DNA from: Mrakia gelida
Lineage: Eukaryota; Basidiomycota; Tremellomycetes; Cystofilobasidiales; Mrakiaceae
NCBI GenBank assembly: GCA_024345305.1
Contig: BRON01000005.1
Location: forward strand, 744,001-808,000
Length of the DNA: 64,000 nt
Direction: 5' to 3'
How positions within the stretch are numbered: the stretch's first letter is position 1; each line of letters starts with the position of its first letter. Made by a program: the position numbers and the translations under genes. Under the pieces are notes generated by a model. The model saw nothing but the letters and a program-made list of their open reading frames with translations. It was not told the origin of the DNA and searched no databases. Shown here one piece after another: positions 16,001 through 26,641 of this stretch.

Positions 16001-18108
16001 CGGATCCCGAGGCTCTCGACAGTGAGACGGATTCCGACGAGGACGACGAGATCACCATGGAGGAAGAGTCCGAAGGTACGTCGTGAAATCACCTCGAGTC
16101 TCTCGTTTTCTCGACGCGTCCTCCTTCGCTCGTAACTGACCTCATATCGTCTCCCTTTTTCTCAGCTCCCATCTACGTTCTTCCTCTCTACTCTCTTCTC
16201 CCGAGTGACAAGCAGATGAGAGTCTTCGCCGAACCACCAGCAGGCTCGAGACTCGTCGTCGTCGCCACCAACGTCGCCGAGACCTCGCTCACGATCCCAG
16301 GGATCAAGTACGTCGTCGATTGTGGACGAGCCAAGGAGGTGAGCATCTTTTCATCTTCTCCTTTCGAGTCCTCAAGCTGACCTCTTGTTTCTTTCTCGTT
16401 CCTTCCCAGCGACACTACGACACCGCCAGTGGAGTTCAATCCTTCCAAGTCTCGTGGATCTCCAAAGCCTCCGCCTCCCAACGAGCTGGTCGAGCTGGAC
16501 GAACAGGACCCGGACACTGCTACCGCCTCTACTCCTCCCCCGTCTTCGAGAACTACTTCGAGAAGTTCGCTCAACCCGAGATCCTTCGAATGCCCATCGA
16601 GGGAATCGTCCTTCAGATGAAGAGCATGAACATCGACGCGGTCATCAACTTCCCCTTTCCCACCCCACCGGATCGAACCTCCCTCACCAAGGCCGAGCAG
16701 ATCCTCGCCCTCCTCGGAGCCCTCGAACCACCAGCAGGAGCCAGGATGATCAACGGAGTCGTTCGTCAAGGAGTCGTTGGAGGAAGGATCACCGAACTTG
16801 GACGAGCCATGTCCCTCTTCCCCGTCTCGCCGAGGTACTCCAAGATGCTCGTTTCGGGTCAGCAACACGGATGTCTTCCCTACGTCATCGCCTCGGTTGC
16901 CGTTCTCGCCGTCGGAGATCCGTTCCTGAGGGAGGAGGCGTTGGGAAGGGAGGACGAGGGAGACGAGGATCCTGATGCGGATGTCGAGCCTACGGGAGCG
17001 ACGGCGTTGATTAGGAGTGATGCTCTGAGGGCTAAGGAGGAGAGGAGGTTGAAGAGGAAGGCTTTCTTCCAGTCGCAGGCTGTGAGTTCGACGTCCTTTT
17101 CCGTTCGACGCGTCGAGTTTCGTTTTGGCCTCGAGCTGACTTCTCTCTCCTTGCTCTAGGTCTACAACGCTCTTGGAAACGGAGCTAGTGACGTCTTCAG
17201 GATGCTCGCCGTCGTTGGAGCGTACGAGTATGACGGAACTGGAGAGCGATTCTGCTCGAAGAACTACGTCCGACCCAAGGTGCGTTTGCCTCGTCGTTCT
17301 CCCCGGTTCAGTCAACAGTCTCGCTGACTCTTATTCGTTATTATTCCCTCATCTCAGGCCATGCAAGAGATCCATAAGCTCCGAGCTCAAATGTCCACCA
17401 TCGCCACCTCGACCCTCGCGAGCGCAACCACCACCAAAGCCTCCTCCCCTCCTCTCTTCTCTCCCAAACTCGCCCCTCCCAACTCCACCCAACTCAAGAT
17501 CCTCCGTCAGCTCATCACCTCAGCCTTCATCGACCAGATCGCAGTCAGGAAGGACATCATCGATCCCACCTCGGCGGTCGCAGGATCCAAGTTCAAGTCG
17601 ACAAGAGGAGTCGCTTATCGAGCCATGGGAGTCGCCGAGGACGTCTACATCCATCCCAGTTCGGTCATGTTCCACGGAGAACCCCCAGAGTGGATCGTCT
17701 GGCAGGACGTCGTTCGAACGAGTAAAGTCTGGATCAAGAGTGAGTTGCCCGCGCGTCGTCGTCTCGTTTTCTTCTCTCTCTCTCTCGCGAACCGCGTCTG
17801 ACTTTGTTCTTCCTCCCTTCGTTTGGTTTTCCATCACAGCCGTAACTAAACTCAACCCAGCCTGGCTCCCTTCCCTCGCTCCCGCCCAGTTCATCACCTT
17901 CTCCAAACCTCTCGAAACACCCAAGAGCGCCGCTCAGGCGAAGATCGTCGGGTCGAAGGAGGGAGAGACGAGGGACACGTTTGTCATTCCGAGGTTCAAC
18001 TTCTCTGGGTTCTCGGGGACGGGAATGGAGAGCAAGGGTGTTGAACTCCCGCCGCTGAAGAGGACGGAGGTGTGGAAGGGTGGGAAGTGGGTGCTGATGG
18101 GGAAGTAA
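13016..18108 (+). CDS. ECM16: DEAH-box RNA helicase, Ecm16/Dhr1 (DHX37) type
   Basis: Nucleolar ATP-dependent RNA helicase. In yeast and human it releases U3 snoRNA during small-subunit ribosome assembly (family knowledge). The start is [12 protein letters not shown] at 13016, after a CT-rich leader. About twelve short introns are readable. The N-terminal third is basic ([26 protein letters not shown]), followed by a long Asp/Glu-rich region (14250-14460). Helicase motifs: [11 protein letters not shown] (14855), II DEAHERS (15240), III MSATLR (15445), [17 protein letters not shown] (16270) and [20 protein letters not shown] (16480). The segments [19 protein letters not shown] and NFPFPTPPD (16580-16670) are characteristic of the Dhr1/DHX37 subgroup. 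An acidic insert interrupts the RecA2 domain (15950-16070). The C-terminal OB-fold region contains [17 protein letters not shown]. The stop is at 18106-18108. Confidence 0.93.
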
Positions 18109-18324
18109 GGAGGGACGCGTCGTTTTCGTTGCGTTTGATTTCGTTTTGCTTCGGTTCGATCTCGGTTTCAGTTTCGGACTCGGATTCTGTACTACTGTAT
18201 CTTAATCTCTCTCTCTCTTCGCATCTGAACCTCTTAAACATCATCTCTCATGCTATGCAAGAAACCTCTCCCTCCCTCCTCTCCCCTCCCCTCCCTCCCT
18301 CCTCTCCCATCCCACCTCCCACCC

Positions 18325-19944
18325 TCATTTCCTCCCCCCACCCGAAAAGAAATTCCTCAAATCCTGCTGCTTAGCATCAAACGCTCCGCTTCCAATTCCG
18401 CCTTGCTGCCTCTTCAAACCATCGAGATGCGAGCACTGATTGACGAGTTCGACGGAGACTTCAAGTTTCGGTTGGCCTGGGTGCGGGGAGGGGAGGGTCG
18501 GTGCGGGTGCAAGGGGGATGGAGGTTTCGTTGGTGGTTGTACTGGAGGGGATGGTTGATGGGTGGGGTTGTAAGCTAGGGTGTTGGGGGTCCTAAGAGGG
18601 GGAGAAGAAGAGGAGGGAGGAGGGGAGGGTGTGAGTTGGGTTTGGATGAGTTGGGTTTGGGGAGGAGAGGAAAAAAAAAGGGAAGCGGACGTACAGAAAG
18701 GGAGATGCTGAGACGGGTCCAGCCTGTGTCTGAGAGGAGAGAAAAGGGAGGAAAGGGGAGAGAAGAAGAGAGGGAAGGTTAGGGAACGAGACGACGCGAC
18801 GCGAGATTTTTGACTCACTCGTCATCCCCGTGGACTTCCACCCCGTTCCAGCACCCGTTGATCGTCGTCTCAGGAAAGCTCCGATCATCTCAGCATTCAG
18901 AATGCCGTGCCCCGCTACGACAACGTGGTGTCCTTCTGTGGAGGAGTGGGAGGCGAGAATGTGAGGGAGGAGGAAGGTGTCGATTGCTCTGAGATCATGG
19001 ACGCGAAGGGAGAACGAGGAGGACGAGGAAGAGTCAGTGTTAGTGGGAGAAATGAGAGGGCTTAGTAGATGGAGAGTGAGAGAGAGAGAGACGAGACTGA
19101 CTCGTCCGCTCGACGCCCAACATCATCAAGCGACTCTCCCGCTGGGAAAGCGAACGTTCGTCGATGTTCTCGAACGAAACCTTTGCCGTTGTCCCAGGAG
19201 ATACCTTCCAAGTCTCCGAAGTGTCTGTTGGAACGAACGAAAGAGAGAGGAGTGAGTTTGACAGAAGAACGCGAACGACGGGGCCGATGAGCGAGGCACG
19301 ATCAGAGGGACGAACTGTTCTCGAAGCAGTGGCGAGAAGGTGATGGGTGGGGAAGGGGTAGTTTTGTTTTGAGATTGGATCTGCTCGCCTGTCCATCGAG
19401 CTCGGAGCTAAACAAAGGAAGGGAGTTGGTGAGCTGGGAGGTGAGCATGATCAGAGGGAGAGGAGGGGGGAAGCGAGGCGAGAGAAGGGTTGGGACGAAC
19501 GAGCGGAGAAGCGTAGACGGCTGTGATGGGTACGTCGGCGAAGAAGGCACCTACAGCTTTAGCTTGGTTCATTCCGTGGTTTGAGAGAGGTGCGTCCTTC
19601 CTGTCGAGCGAGGATAGAAGAAGGTGTCAGGAACGAAGCGAGGGGAGGGAGGAGCTCGATTGAATGAGCTCGGCTGAAGGTCTGTAGGGACGAGAAGCGA
19701 ATCGAGTGAGACTCACCATCCCGCATAAAGGTTCTTGAGATTGTCCTGATGAGATTCAAGCCAAATAGGACGAGATCAGCTGGTTGAACGAAAGGAAACG
19801 AGAGGAAGGGATGACTCGAGCTCAACATCGATTCCCTCCTTCCTCCCGCCGTCCTCCCTTCCCTTCTTCCTTCTCAGGGAGATCGATTCCGGAACTCACC
19901 GTAGATTCTCCATGTCTGACGATCGTAAGGGTCAAAGGCGCCAT
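18325..19944 (-). CDS. Histidine-phosphatase (phosphoglycerate-mutase-like) family protein
   Basis: A member of the histidine phosphatase superfamily; substrate unknown. The start MAPLTLTIVRHGEST (ATG at 19942-19944) carries the catalytic RHG triad. The next exons give DNLKNLYAGW, then DAPLSNHGMNQAKAVGAFFA and VYASPLLR (about 19380-19560). After these come FGDLEGISWDNGKG (about 19180) with the acid residue, and FAFPAGESLDDVGRRADES. The second catalytic histidine is in VVVAGHGILNAEM (about 18890-18930). The C-terminus has TGWTRLSISLS and, after a last intron, LKRQQGGIGSGAFDAKQ and FFSGGGRK, then the stop at 18325. I recall this tail as typical of a fungal subgroup of the family. The gene shares a 138-bp divergent promoter with RPAP1 and converges on the helicase gene with a 216-bp gap. 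Confidence 0.85.
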
Positions 19945-20082
19945 TATTCTTTCTAAATGAGCTCGTGGCGGTGGTGGAACAAACAACGATCCCTTTCGCT
20001 CTCGAGCTTTTCGACTCGAGCTCACCTCGTTCCTTCCCTTCCCACCTTCACCCTCTTCTCTATCTTGTCTCACTCACCCAGG

Positions 20083-23000
20083 ATGCTCGGCTCCATCATC
20101 GAACGCTCCGCCCCTTCTTCTTCCTCCTCAGCACCTGTCCCTTTCATCCCTCCTCCTCCTTCTTCGAACGGGTTCCCTAAAGCTCTTCATCGGTCAGCGT
20201 TCAAGAAATCCCTCGCCTCGTCCTCAACTCGTCCAAACGCTCCGCCCTCCATCGCATCTCAGACTCCCCTCGCAGCTCCTCCACCACCGCCGAAGCTACC
20301 CGAGGGATTCGGATCCGAGGATCAGGAAGGCGAGGGTGGAGGGGACGAGACTGAGAAGATCCTGAGGTCGGTGGGGAGGGAGAACGACGAGAGGATCGCT
20401 CAGATGAGCCCTCAGGAGATCCAACAGGAGAAGGAAGAGTTGGTAGAGAGGTTCGGAGGAGGGTTGCTGGGTGTCCTGAGGAAGAGGAGAGAGAAGAGGG
20501 AGGCAGATCAAGCCGGTGAGTCCTAGCGAGCGACAGAGAAGAAGGGAAGGGAGGGAGGGGATGTTGAGCTTCGTTCGAGGTCGTTCTCGTACTGACTCCC
20601 TTCTTGTCTTATCGATTTTCGTTCTACTTCGTCGCAGCCTCCCTAACATCAACCTCCTCCGCCTTCGAACAAATCGACACTCCATCTACCTCCTCGTTGG
20701 ACGAAACGTCTCGGATCATCCAGTCGATCCAGAAGGAGAACGACGAGCGGATCCTCGCCATGTCCCACGAGGAGAGGATGTCGGAGAAGCAGGAACTGCT
20801 CGACAAGTTTGGAGGTGGCCTCTTGGATGTGCTGAGGAAGAGGAGGGAAGCTAGGGAGGCGAAGGGAGGTGCTGTGGTAGCAGGAGGAGAGGAGAGAGAC
20901 GCGGTTGTCGACGATCAACGTGAGTCTTTCGTTTCTTCCTTCATCGCGTCGATCTTGAGCTTGATATCCAGCTTACTGATACTTTTGTGCTCATCGTCTC
21001 CAGCCACTCCCACTCCATCCTCCTCCAACCCTCCCCGAGTCCGCTTCGCACCCAGCGTCGTCGAAGTCCCTCCTCCCGCCCTCGCGTCCTCTGAGAAACC
21101 CTTCACCTTCCCCTTCTCTCCCGTCCCTCAACCACCTCCGACTACCGCCGCCACTTCCATCGAAGACGAGGACACTCCCGAATCCATTCGCTCCCGCTAC
21201 TTCTCCACCGACACCTCCTTCTCGCCCTCCAAGCTCGAATGGATGCAACCTTCGTCCTCCTCCTCGCCCTCCTCCTCCGCTCCCGTCGCCGACGAGATCC
21301 GCTACTCTCTCGAAGGCCTTCCTATCTCCTCTTCTATCTCCGAAACCCTCCCCACCCATCTCGGTCTTCACCACCATGGAGACTCGCCTTCCCAAGCTGG
21401 CTACACTCTCGCTGAAGTCATCCACCTTTCGCTTTCGACTTCGCCGGCGCAGAGGTCGGGGATGCTGGGTGTCTTGGCGAAGATCGTGAGGAACGACGAT
21501 GGAAGGGAGAAGGGACTGAGAGGGAAGGCGATGGAAGTTGCTGGGAGGGCGGTGGACGAGAGGGGAGGAGGGATGATGGTCGTCGTCCGCGGGATCGAGG
21601 TCGGCTACGAGGTCCTCGTCGGCGGGAGGGAAAGGAAACGCAGAGGAGGACAACAGGCTTGGGACCTCGATATGGAGATCGTTGGCGATCACCGACCAAC
21701 TTCATCACAGGACGCGAACGAAACGGACGCGGACGCGGACGACGAAGACATCCTCTCCTCCCTGCACCTCCCCTCCCTCATCCCCATCCTCCTCACCCAC
21801 CTCGCAGCACCCTCCTTCCCCTCCTCCACCACCAACTCCCTCCTCTCCATCCTCCTGCTCATATCCCTCCTCCCCCTCCCACAATCCTCCCTCCTTCTCC
21901 TCCCTTCCCCAACCAACCTCTCCCCCCTCCTCCCGACCCTCTCCCGAAACCTCCTCACCCACTCCCCCGACCCCCTCAACCTCTCCCTCCTCAACTCCCT
22001 CCTCCTCTCCTCCCGCTCAACAGCACTCGAGATCCTCAACTCACCTGTCTCACCGCTTCCCGCGCTGCTCAAGTACGTCGCGGCCATCTTGCCGACGAGG
22101 AAGGGCAGGGAACTCGCGAGGGGGGCGCTGGAGGTGTATAGGACGCTGGGGATGTACGGGCTTTCGAGCAGTCTTTGTTCGGATGGGAGTGAGGTGTGGA
22201 GGGGATTGGGGAGGGAGGTGGCCCGAATTCTCGCCTCGGATGAGGAGGAGAAGGAGGAGGAGGGAGTCCTCGAACTCGCGACGTCGTACTATCGTCTTTT
22301 GACGACCTGGACGGTGTGTGCGATTGATCCTCACAAGACGACGCCGGAGCATGAGATTACGTGGAGTCAGATTGTTGGGATGGGATGGGGAGAGGATGGG
22401 ATCGACGCGCTCAGGGTGGTGTTGCCCGTCGTTGGACGAGAGCGGGAGGAGTTGGCGAGGGCGGTGATGGAGTTTGTGGAGGTTTGGGCTGAGGGATCGA
22501 GGGTGAACGAGCCGAAGGGTGGGGAGGAGTTTAGGGTGCTTGTGGGGAAGGAGTTGGCTGTGAAGGCGAACGTGGAGGGGTTGGTGAAGAGGTTGGAGGG
22601 GAAGGTGAAGCAGGCGAAGACCAGGAGGGATTGGGAGGAGGTTGGGAAGCTTGCTGGGTCCGTCGAAGGGTTGGTGAAGCTCGTGGAGGTCTCGTCGCTG
22701 GGTCAGGAGGAATCCTCGCTACCTACGAAGGCGCTTGGGAAGGTCTTCGATACGCTGCTCGAGGCGCGAGTTTGGGACGAAGTCGCGTCGGAGATTTATC
22801 CCTTGACGCGTCCTCGATCTCTTCCTCGACCGACAACTCCCTACCTTCATCTTCGACCTATCACCTCCCTCCTCGCTACCATCCTCGGCCTCCCCTCCAT
22901 CTCCCTCACGCCAAAAGAACGACTCTCAAAGTCTCTCGAACTCCTCCTCGTTCTCCTCCCCGGCGACGAACCCTTCGCCAAATCCATCCTCCAGTCCATC

Positions 23001-24332
23001 TTCTCCCTCGACTTCACGCACCTCTTCGCTTCCCTCGGACTCTCCCCTTTCCTCCAAGGCCTCACCCACCGACACGGTCTCGCCATCCTCGAACCTTTCT
23101 TCTACTTCCTCTTCTCCCCTCAAGAGGACAACCACGTCGCTCCCCTCACCCCCTCCTCTTCCTCCCTCCAACTCGTCTCGACCCTTCGACTCCCCTCCTC
23201 CGCCAACCTCCCTCTCATCTCCCCTTCCGCTTCGCCAGAACATCATCGATCCCTCCGAGGCCTCCCTCTTCGACGAACCTGGCTCTTCGAACCCATCACC
23301 GAACTCCTTCACTCCTCTTCCTCCCAAGCCTTCGCGTCCGCTCCCCCCGATTGGGACGCGAGCGAAACGGAACTCGTTCAGGCAACGCTCGCCTTCTCGG
23401 CCGTCGTGCAAGCCATCTCGTCCGAGCACGCCAACGGAGGAGGACGAGCAACGCTAGGAGCGAGCGAGATGATCCTCGAGTTGATGGGCGTCTTCCTTCT
23501 CGAAAAGGGAGTCCCAACCGTCGTCGAAGGTCCAGACGGTCGATCTCAAGATACCTCCGGATCAGAAGTCTTCCGAGATCCTCTCGTCAACCAACTCATC
23601 ACTCTCCTGCTCAAACCTTTCCTCGCCTCGTCCTCCCACTCCTCCAACCCTCTCCTCACCCCCAACGCCAACACGCCTTCAACCCTCGATCAAGCCTACT
23701 TCCTCTCCTCCCCCCACTCCCGAACCCCCTTCTTCCAACCCTACACCGACTTCCTCGCCCTGTACACCTCCATCTCCTTCTCCCACCCTCTCTTCGCTCT
23801 CCTCCTCCTCCCGCCCCTCGCCTCAGCAACCTACGCACTCGACTACCGGAAACTCTTCTGGGCAGAGGAGAACCTTCCTCTCCTTCGAGGCATCACTGTC
23901 TCCCCCTCCAACGTCCTCACGGAAGGTCGAGACGGGCTGAAGGGGTTCCTCTGGCCAAGGGAGACCGACCAGGACCTCCTCGGAGGGTACCTTCGAGCCG
24001 TCGTCGGAGGGTCGGTGACGAGGGAGAGGAATGAGTTCTTGTACTGCGTGGCGGTGCATCATCTTGCTAGTGCGATTTGGGAGGATGAAGAAGGAGGGAA
24101 GACGGGGAAGAGTTTGATGTTGGTTGTGTTGGGGAAGGGGAGGGAGGAGGTTGTGAGGGATGTGGTGAGGTACGAGCAGAGTGGGAGCGAGGGAGGGGAG
24201 GAGGTTTGGTTACCTGAGAGGTGCTTTGGTGGTGGGGATGGGGTGGATGTGAGGGAGAGGATGGAGAAGGTGAGAGGGTGGGCGGGGGAGAGAGGGGTGA
24301 AGAGGTTGGAGGGGCTCGGGTTGAGAGCGTGA
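20083..24332 (+). CDS. RBA50: RPAP1/Rba50-type RNA polymerase II assembly factor with duplicated N-terminal motif
   Basis: RPAP1/Rba50 proteins bind Pol II and take part in its assembly and nuclear import (family knowledge). I chose MLGSIIERSAPS at 20083 as the start; an upstream in-frame Met at 19957 lies in the short promoter. The RPAP1 N-terminal motif occurs twice. The first copy is ENDERIAQMSPQEI to RFGGGLLGVLRKRREKRE (20380-20510). The second is ENDERILAMSHEERMSEKQE to KFGGGLLDVLRKRREARE (20738-20860). Each is followed by a phase-1 intron. The RPAP1 C-terminal signature follows: SIRSRYFSTDTSFSPSKLEW, LEGLPI, PTHLGLHHHGDSP, and AGYTLAEVIHLSLST (21180-21450). The rest, to the stop at 24332, is a single exon of more than 3 kb rich in Leu/Ser, expected to fold as helical repeats. 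The long uninterrupted exon contrasts with the intron-rich neighbours. Confidence 0.9.
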
Positions 24333-25207
24333 GAGACGCGATGAGGGAGGAACGAGGAACGTTGAGTTTGATTCGATTTTTGTTGTGAAATCACGAAACG
24401 GGCAACTAAGTTATTCTTTCTCTTTTTTTTTGCGAGAGAAGAGAAGAGAAAGAAGAGCGAGAGAAATGGCGAGCGACGCGTCGAGGTCGAATGTCGAAGC
24501 GAGCTTTTCGCCGTTCTTTCTCGCGTAGATCAGCCCTTTCTCATTACGGATTTGGATCGTTCGTGAAGACACCGTATCATAGTGCGTGTTCGAAAGTCGT
24601 ATCGACAAAGAGCTGAGAAGCGAAGAGGAGACGAGGAAAGGGAAAGGGAAAAATCAGCGAATCGTCGCGTCGAGCTCGCACTTCCAAATCACAACGGGGT
24701 GGAAGCACTCACATTCTTGGTGCAAATTATCAAGGGAAGCGTTCAAGCGAGGGTGGTTTGAGAAGGTGCGCCTAAAGAGCGGAGGAGTCGAGCTGGGAAG
24801 AAAAGAAGGGAAGGGAAGAACAAAGTCAATCTGACGGCGAGCGAGCGAAGGAGGACGGAGGATGGGAGAGAGGGAGGGCTGACGGATAGGTCGGTGTAAG
24901 GATCTGAAGTGCATGACTGTCGGATTGAAAGGGCGAAGCGAGTCAGCAAGCAGTCGTAAGAGGAACTTCGTTTGCGACACGCGGAACGAAAGACTCACCG
25001 AAGACTCGACGCGACGTTTGGCTCTCTTTTGTTGAAGACCGGATGCGAAGACGAGCGAGGGGAGACGAGGACTGATGAGGAAGAAGGCAAGATGGAGAAG
25101 AAGCGATCATTAGCTTCGAAGAGACAGTTACGACGAGAAGGAAGAGCTGCGAAGAGATTGGCGAGTGCGAGTGAGAGACGCGTCGAGAACTCATCTTCCC
25201 AAATCTC
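24333..25207 (-). other. Convergent gap; possible small spliced minus-strand transcript
   Basis: This gap lies between the RPAP1 stop and the F-box-like gene's stop. On the minus strand several intron-like units are visible. One runs GTGAGTCTTTCG to TTGCTGACTCG and ends CCGACAG (about 24921-24999). Another begins GTCAGCCC (about 24885). A third begins GTGAGTGCTTCC and ends CTTCTCAG (about 24614-24712). They bound exons of about 33 and 70 nt. One continuous reading gives fragments such as FNKREPNVASSLRHALQIL and NHPRLNASLDNLHQE, but I cannot fix a start codon or recognise the product. A pyrimidine run near 24415-24430 and two GACGCGTC copies (24476, 25178) are also present. Alternatives are a read-through 3' UTR with introns, or chance open frames. 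Confidence 0.3.
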
Positions 25208-26257
25208 CTAAAGCTCTTCACGAGTCCACCACCCGTCCTGGTCTCGAACCCAGCCCGAAGCTCCAAGAGACTTCAGGAGGCGCTCTCTCTTCTCGTCGTC
25301 GGACGGAAGGCACGGTTCCAGAATGAATCTCGAGGACTCGGAGCTTTCGCTCAACTCGGCCAGCGCTCGCGTCGCCTCCTCCACGGTGCTCGAGGCCCAA
25401 TTTTCGTCGGGATGAACGACGACGTCCGGCGGCATCTCGAAGAAGCCGTAAGGGTACCAATGATCGGGAACGAAGATATGAAGGGTCGAGGGCCGGATGC
25501 TTTGAACGAGAGCTGTCGCGGCAGCTCTGGAGTGGCTCTCGCGACTGTCCCTGGCGAGGACAGCCATGAGGCCTCTAAGGAAAGGGTCGTCTCCGTTCGT
25601 CTAAAAGCTCTCGGCGAGTTGATCTCGAAAGTCTCTTCCTTCCATCTCGAGATCGATGAAGGCTGATTCCTTCTCCTTCTCGCGAGTCGAGCTCTCCCCC
25701 CAGCGGCCGACGCAGACCTCCTCCACCTCTTCCAGGCCAGACCAATCGAGTAGCACGACCGTAGCGTGGGCATGTGTCCACAGGTCATTGTGCCTGCCTG
25801 TGGTCCAAGAGTCGATGGGGAAGCGTCCTCGCGCGAAGCTCAACTTCCTGACCCAGCTTCGCCTCCTCGTTTGCTCCTCCCCGTCTCCGATGAGGAGTCC
25901 TTCCGTGGGATCTAGGAATTGGATCCAGTCTTCTTCTCGACGGATGACGATGCGGTGGTAGAGGTAAGGCAGGACGAGTCCCCTGAAACCTTTTGAGAGG
26001 AGGGTGAGAGGGAGGAGGTGGGAGATGGAGGGAGGTTCGTCCAGTCGATTTTCGAGAGGGATAGGGAGGTGTCGACCGAAGGCGAAGCAGAGGATGAGGT
26101 TGTAGATCTCGATGGGGATGGGACGAGGAGGAGAAGAGGAGGAGGAGGAGGGCGAGGTCGACTGGGATGGAGGAGGGAGAGAGGGAGGTGAGGGCGATGG
26201 AAGAGGGAGGAGCAGGTCGAGGGAAGAAGAGGGAGAGAGGGCGTCGCTGCTGGTCAT
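25208..26257 (-). CDS. F-box-like protein with an in-frame TAG at codon 219
   Basis: The start ATG is at 26255-26257 (MTSSDALSPSSS). A Ser/Pro-rich leader is followed by an F-box-like segment: IPIEIYNLILCFAFGRHLPI, LTLLSKGFRGLVLPYLYHRI (about 25960-26130). A region resembling the F-box-like protein at 37250-38714 comes next: QFLDPTEGLLIGDGEE, RSWVRKLSFARGRFP. The frame reaches TAG at 25601-25603 (context RDQLAESF). It then continues without interruption in the same frame (GDDPFLRGLMAVLARDS, IRPSTLHIFVPDHWYPYGFF, GWVRDQDGWWTREEL) to a TAG at 25208. Either the protein stops at 218 residues, or an intron removes the first TAG, or it is a recent nonsense change. An in-frame 117-nt intron from a GTCTGC donor to CTTTTAG is possible but lacks the usual donor and CTGAC. 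Presumed SCF substrate receptor; target unknown. Confidence 0.6.
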
Positions 26258-26641
26258 TTTTAGGTGAGGTAGCGGTTGAGGGTAGGGGAGGTGTAGATTT
26301 GTCGTGGTGGCGAAGAAGATGGATACGTGCGAGATTCGATGATCGTGGTCGAGATGGAGGAAGGAGCAGGACGAGTCGAAAGGTCAAAGCTCATTTCGGA
26401 GGAGAGCTCACCATCTTCCTCAAACCGCTTCCATCTTACAAGCCTTCGCTTTCTCGCTTGGACCATCAGGAATCCAACGGACCCCCAATCCATCCTAGCG
26501 ACCCATCATCGAAAAAAAGCTCAGCTCTGAGCTCCGAAGGCGACCTCTCCACCACTCCTCCTCTTCGCCTGCCCTCCCTGGCTCACCACCACCCTTCGTC
26601 GTCAAGCTCCTTTCCTCGTCTCTTTCCCACCCTCGGACGCC
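26258..26641. promoter_or_regulatory. Divergent promoter between the F-box-like gene and the LRR gene
   Basis: 384 bases between two divergent start codons. The right half is pyrimidine-rich on the plus strand just before the ATG at 26642. I see no RNA gene. Confidence 0.5.

Noticed and set aside
16188..17315. 375-codon open frame antisense to the DEAH helicase
   Set aside because: It is opposite well-conserved helicase motifs V and VI and has no motif of its own.
22631..24034. 467-codon open frame on the plus strand
   Set aside because: It overlaps the long RPAP1 exon in another frame and is Arg/Pro/Ser low-complexity, a shadow of the Leu/Ser-rich coding strand.
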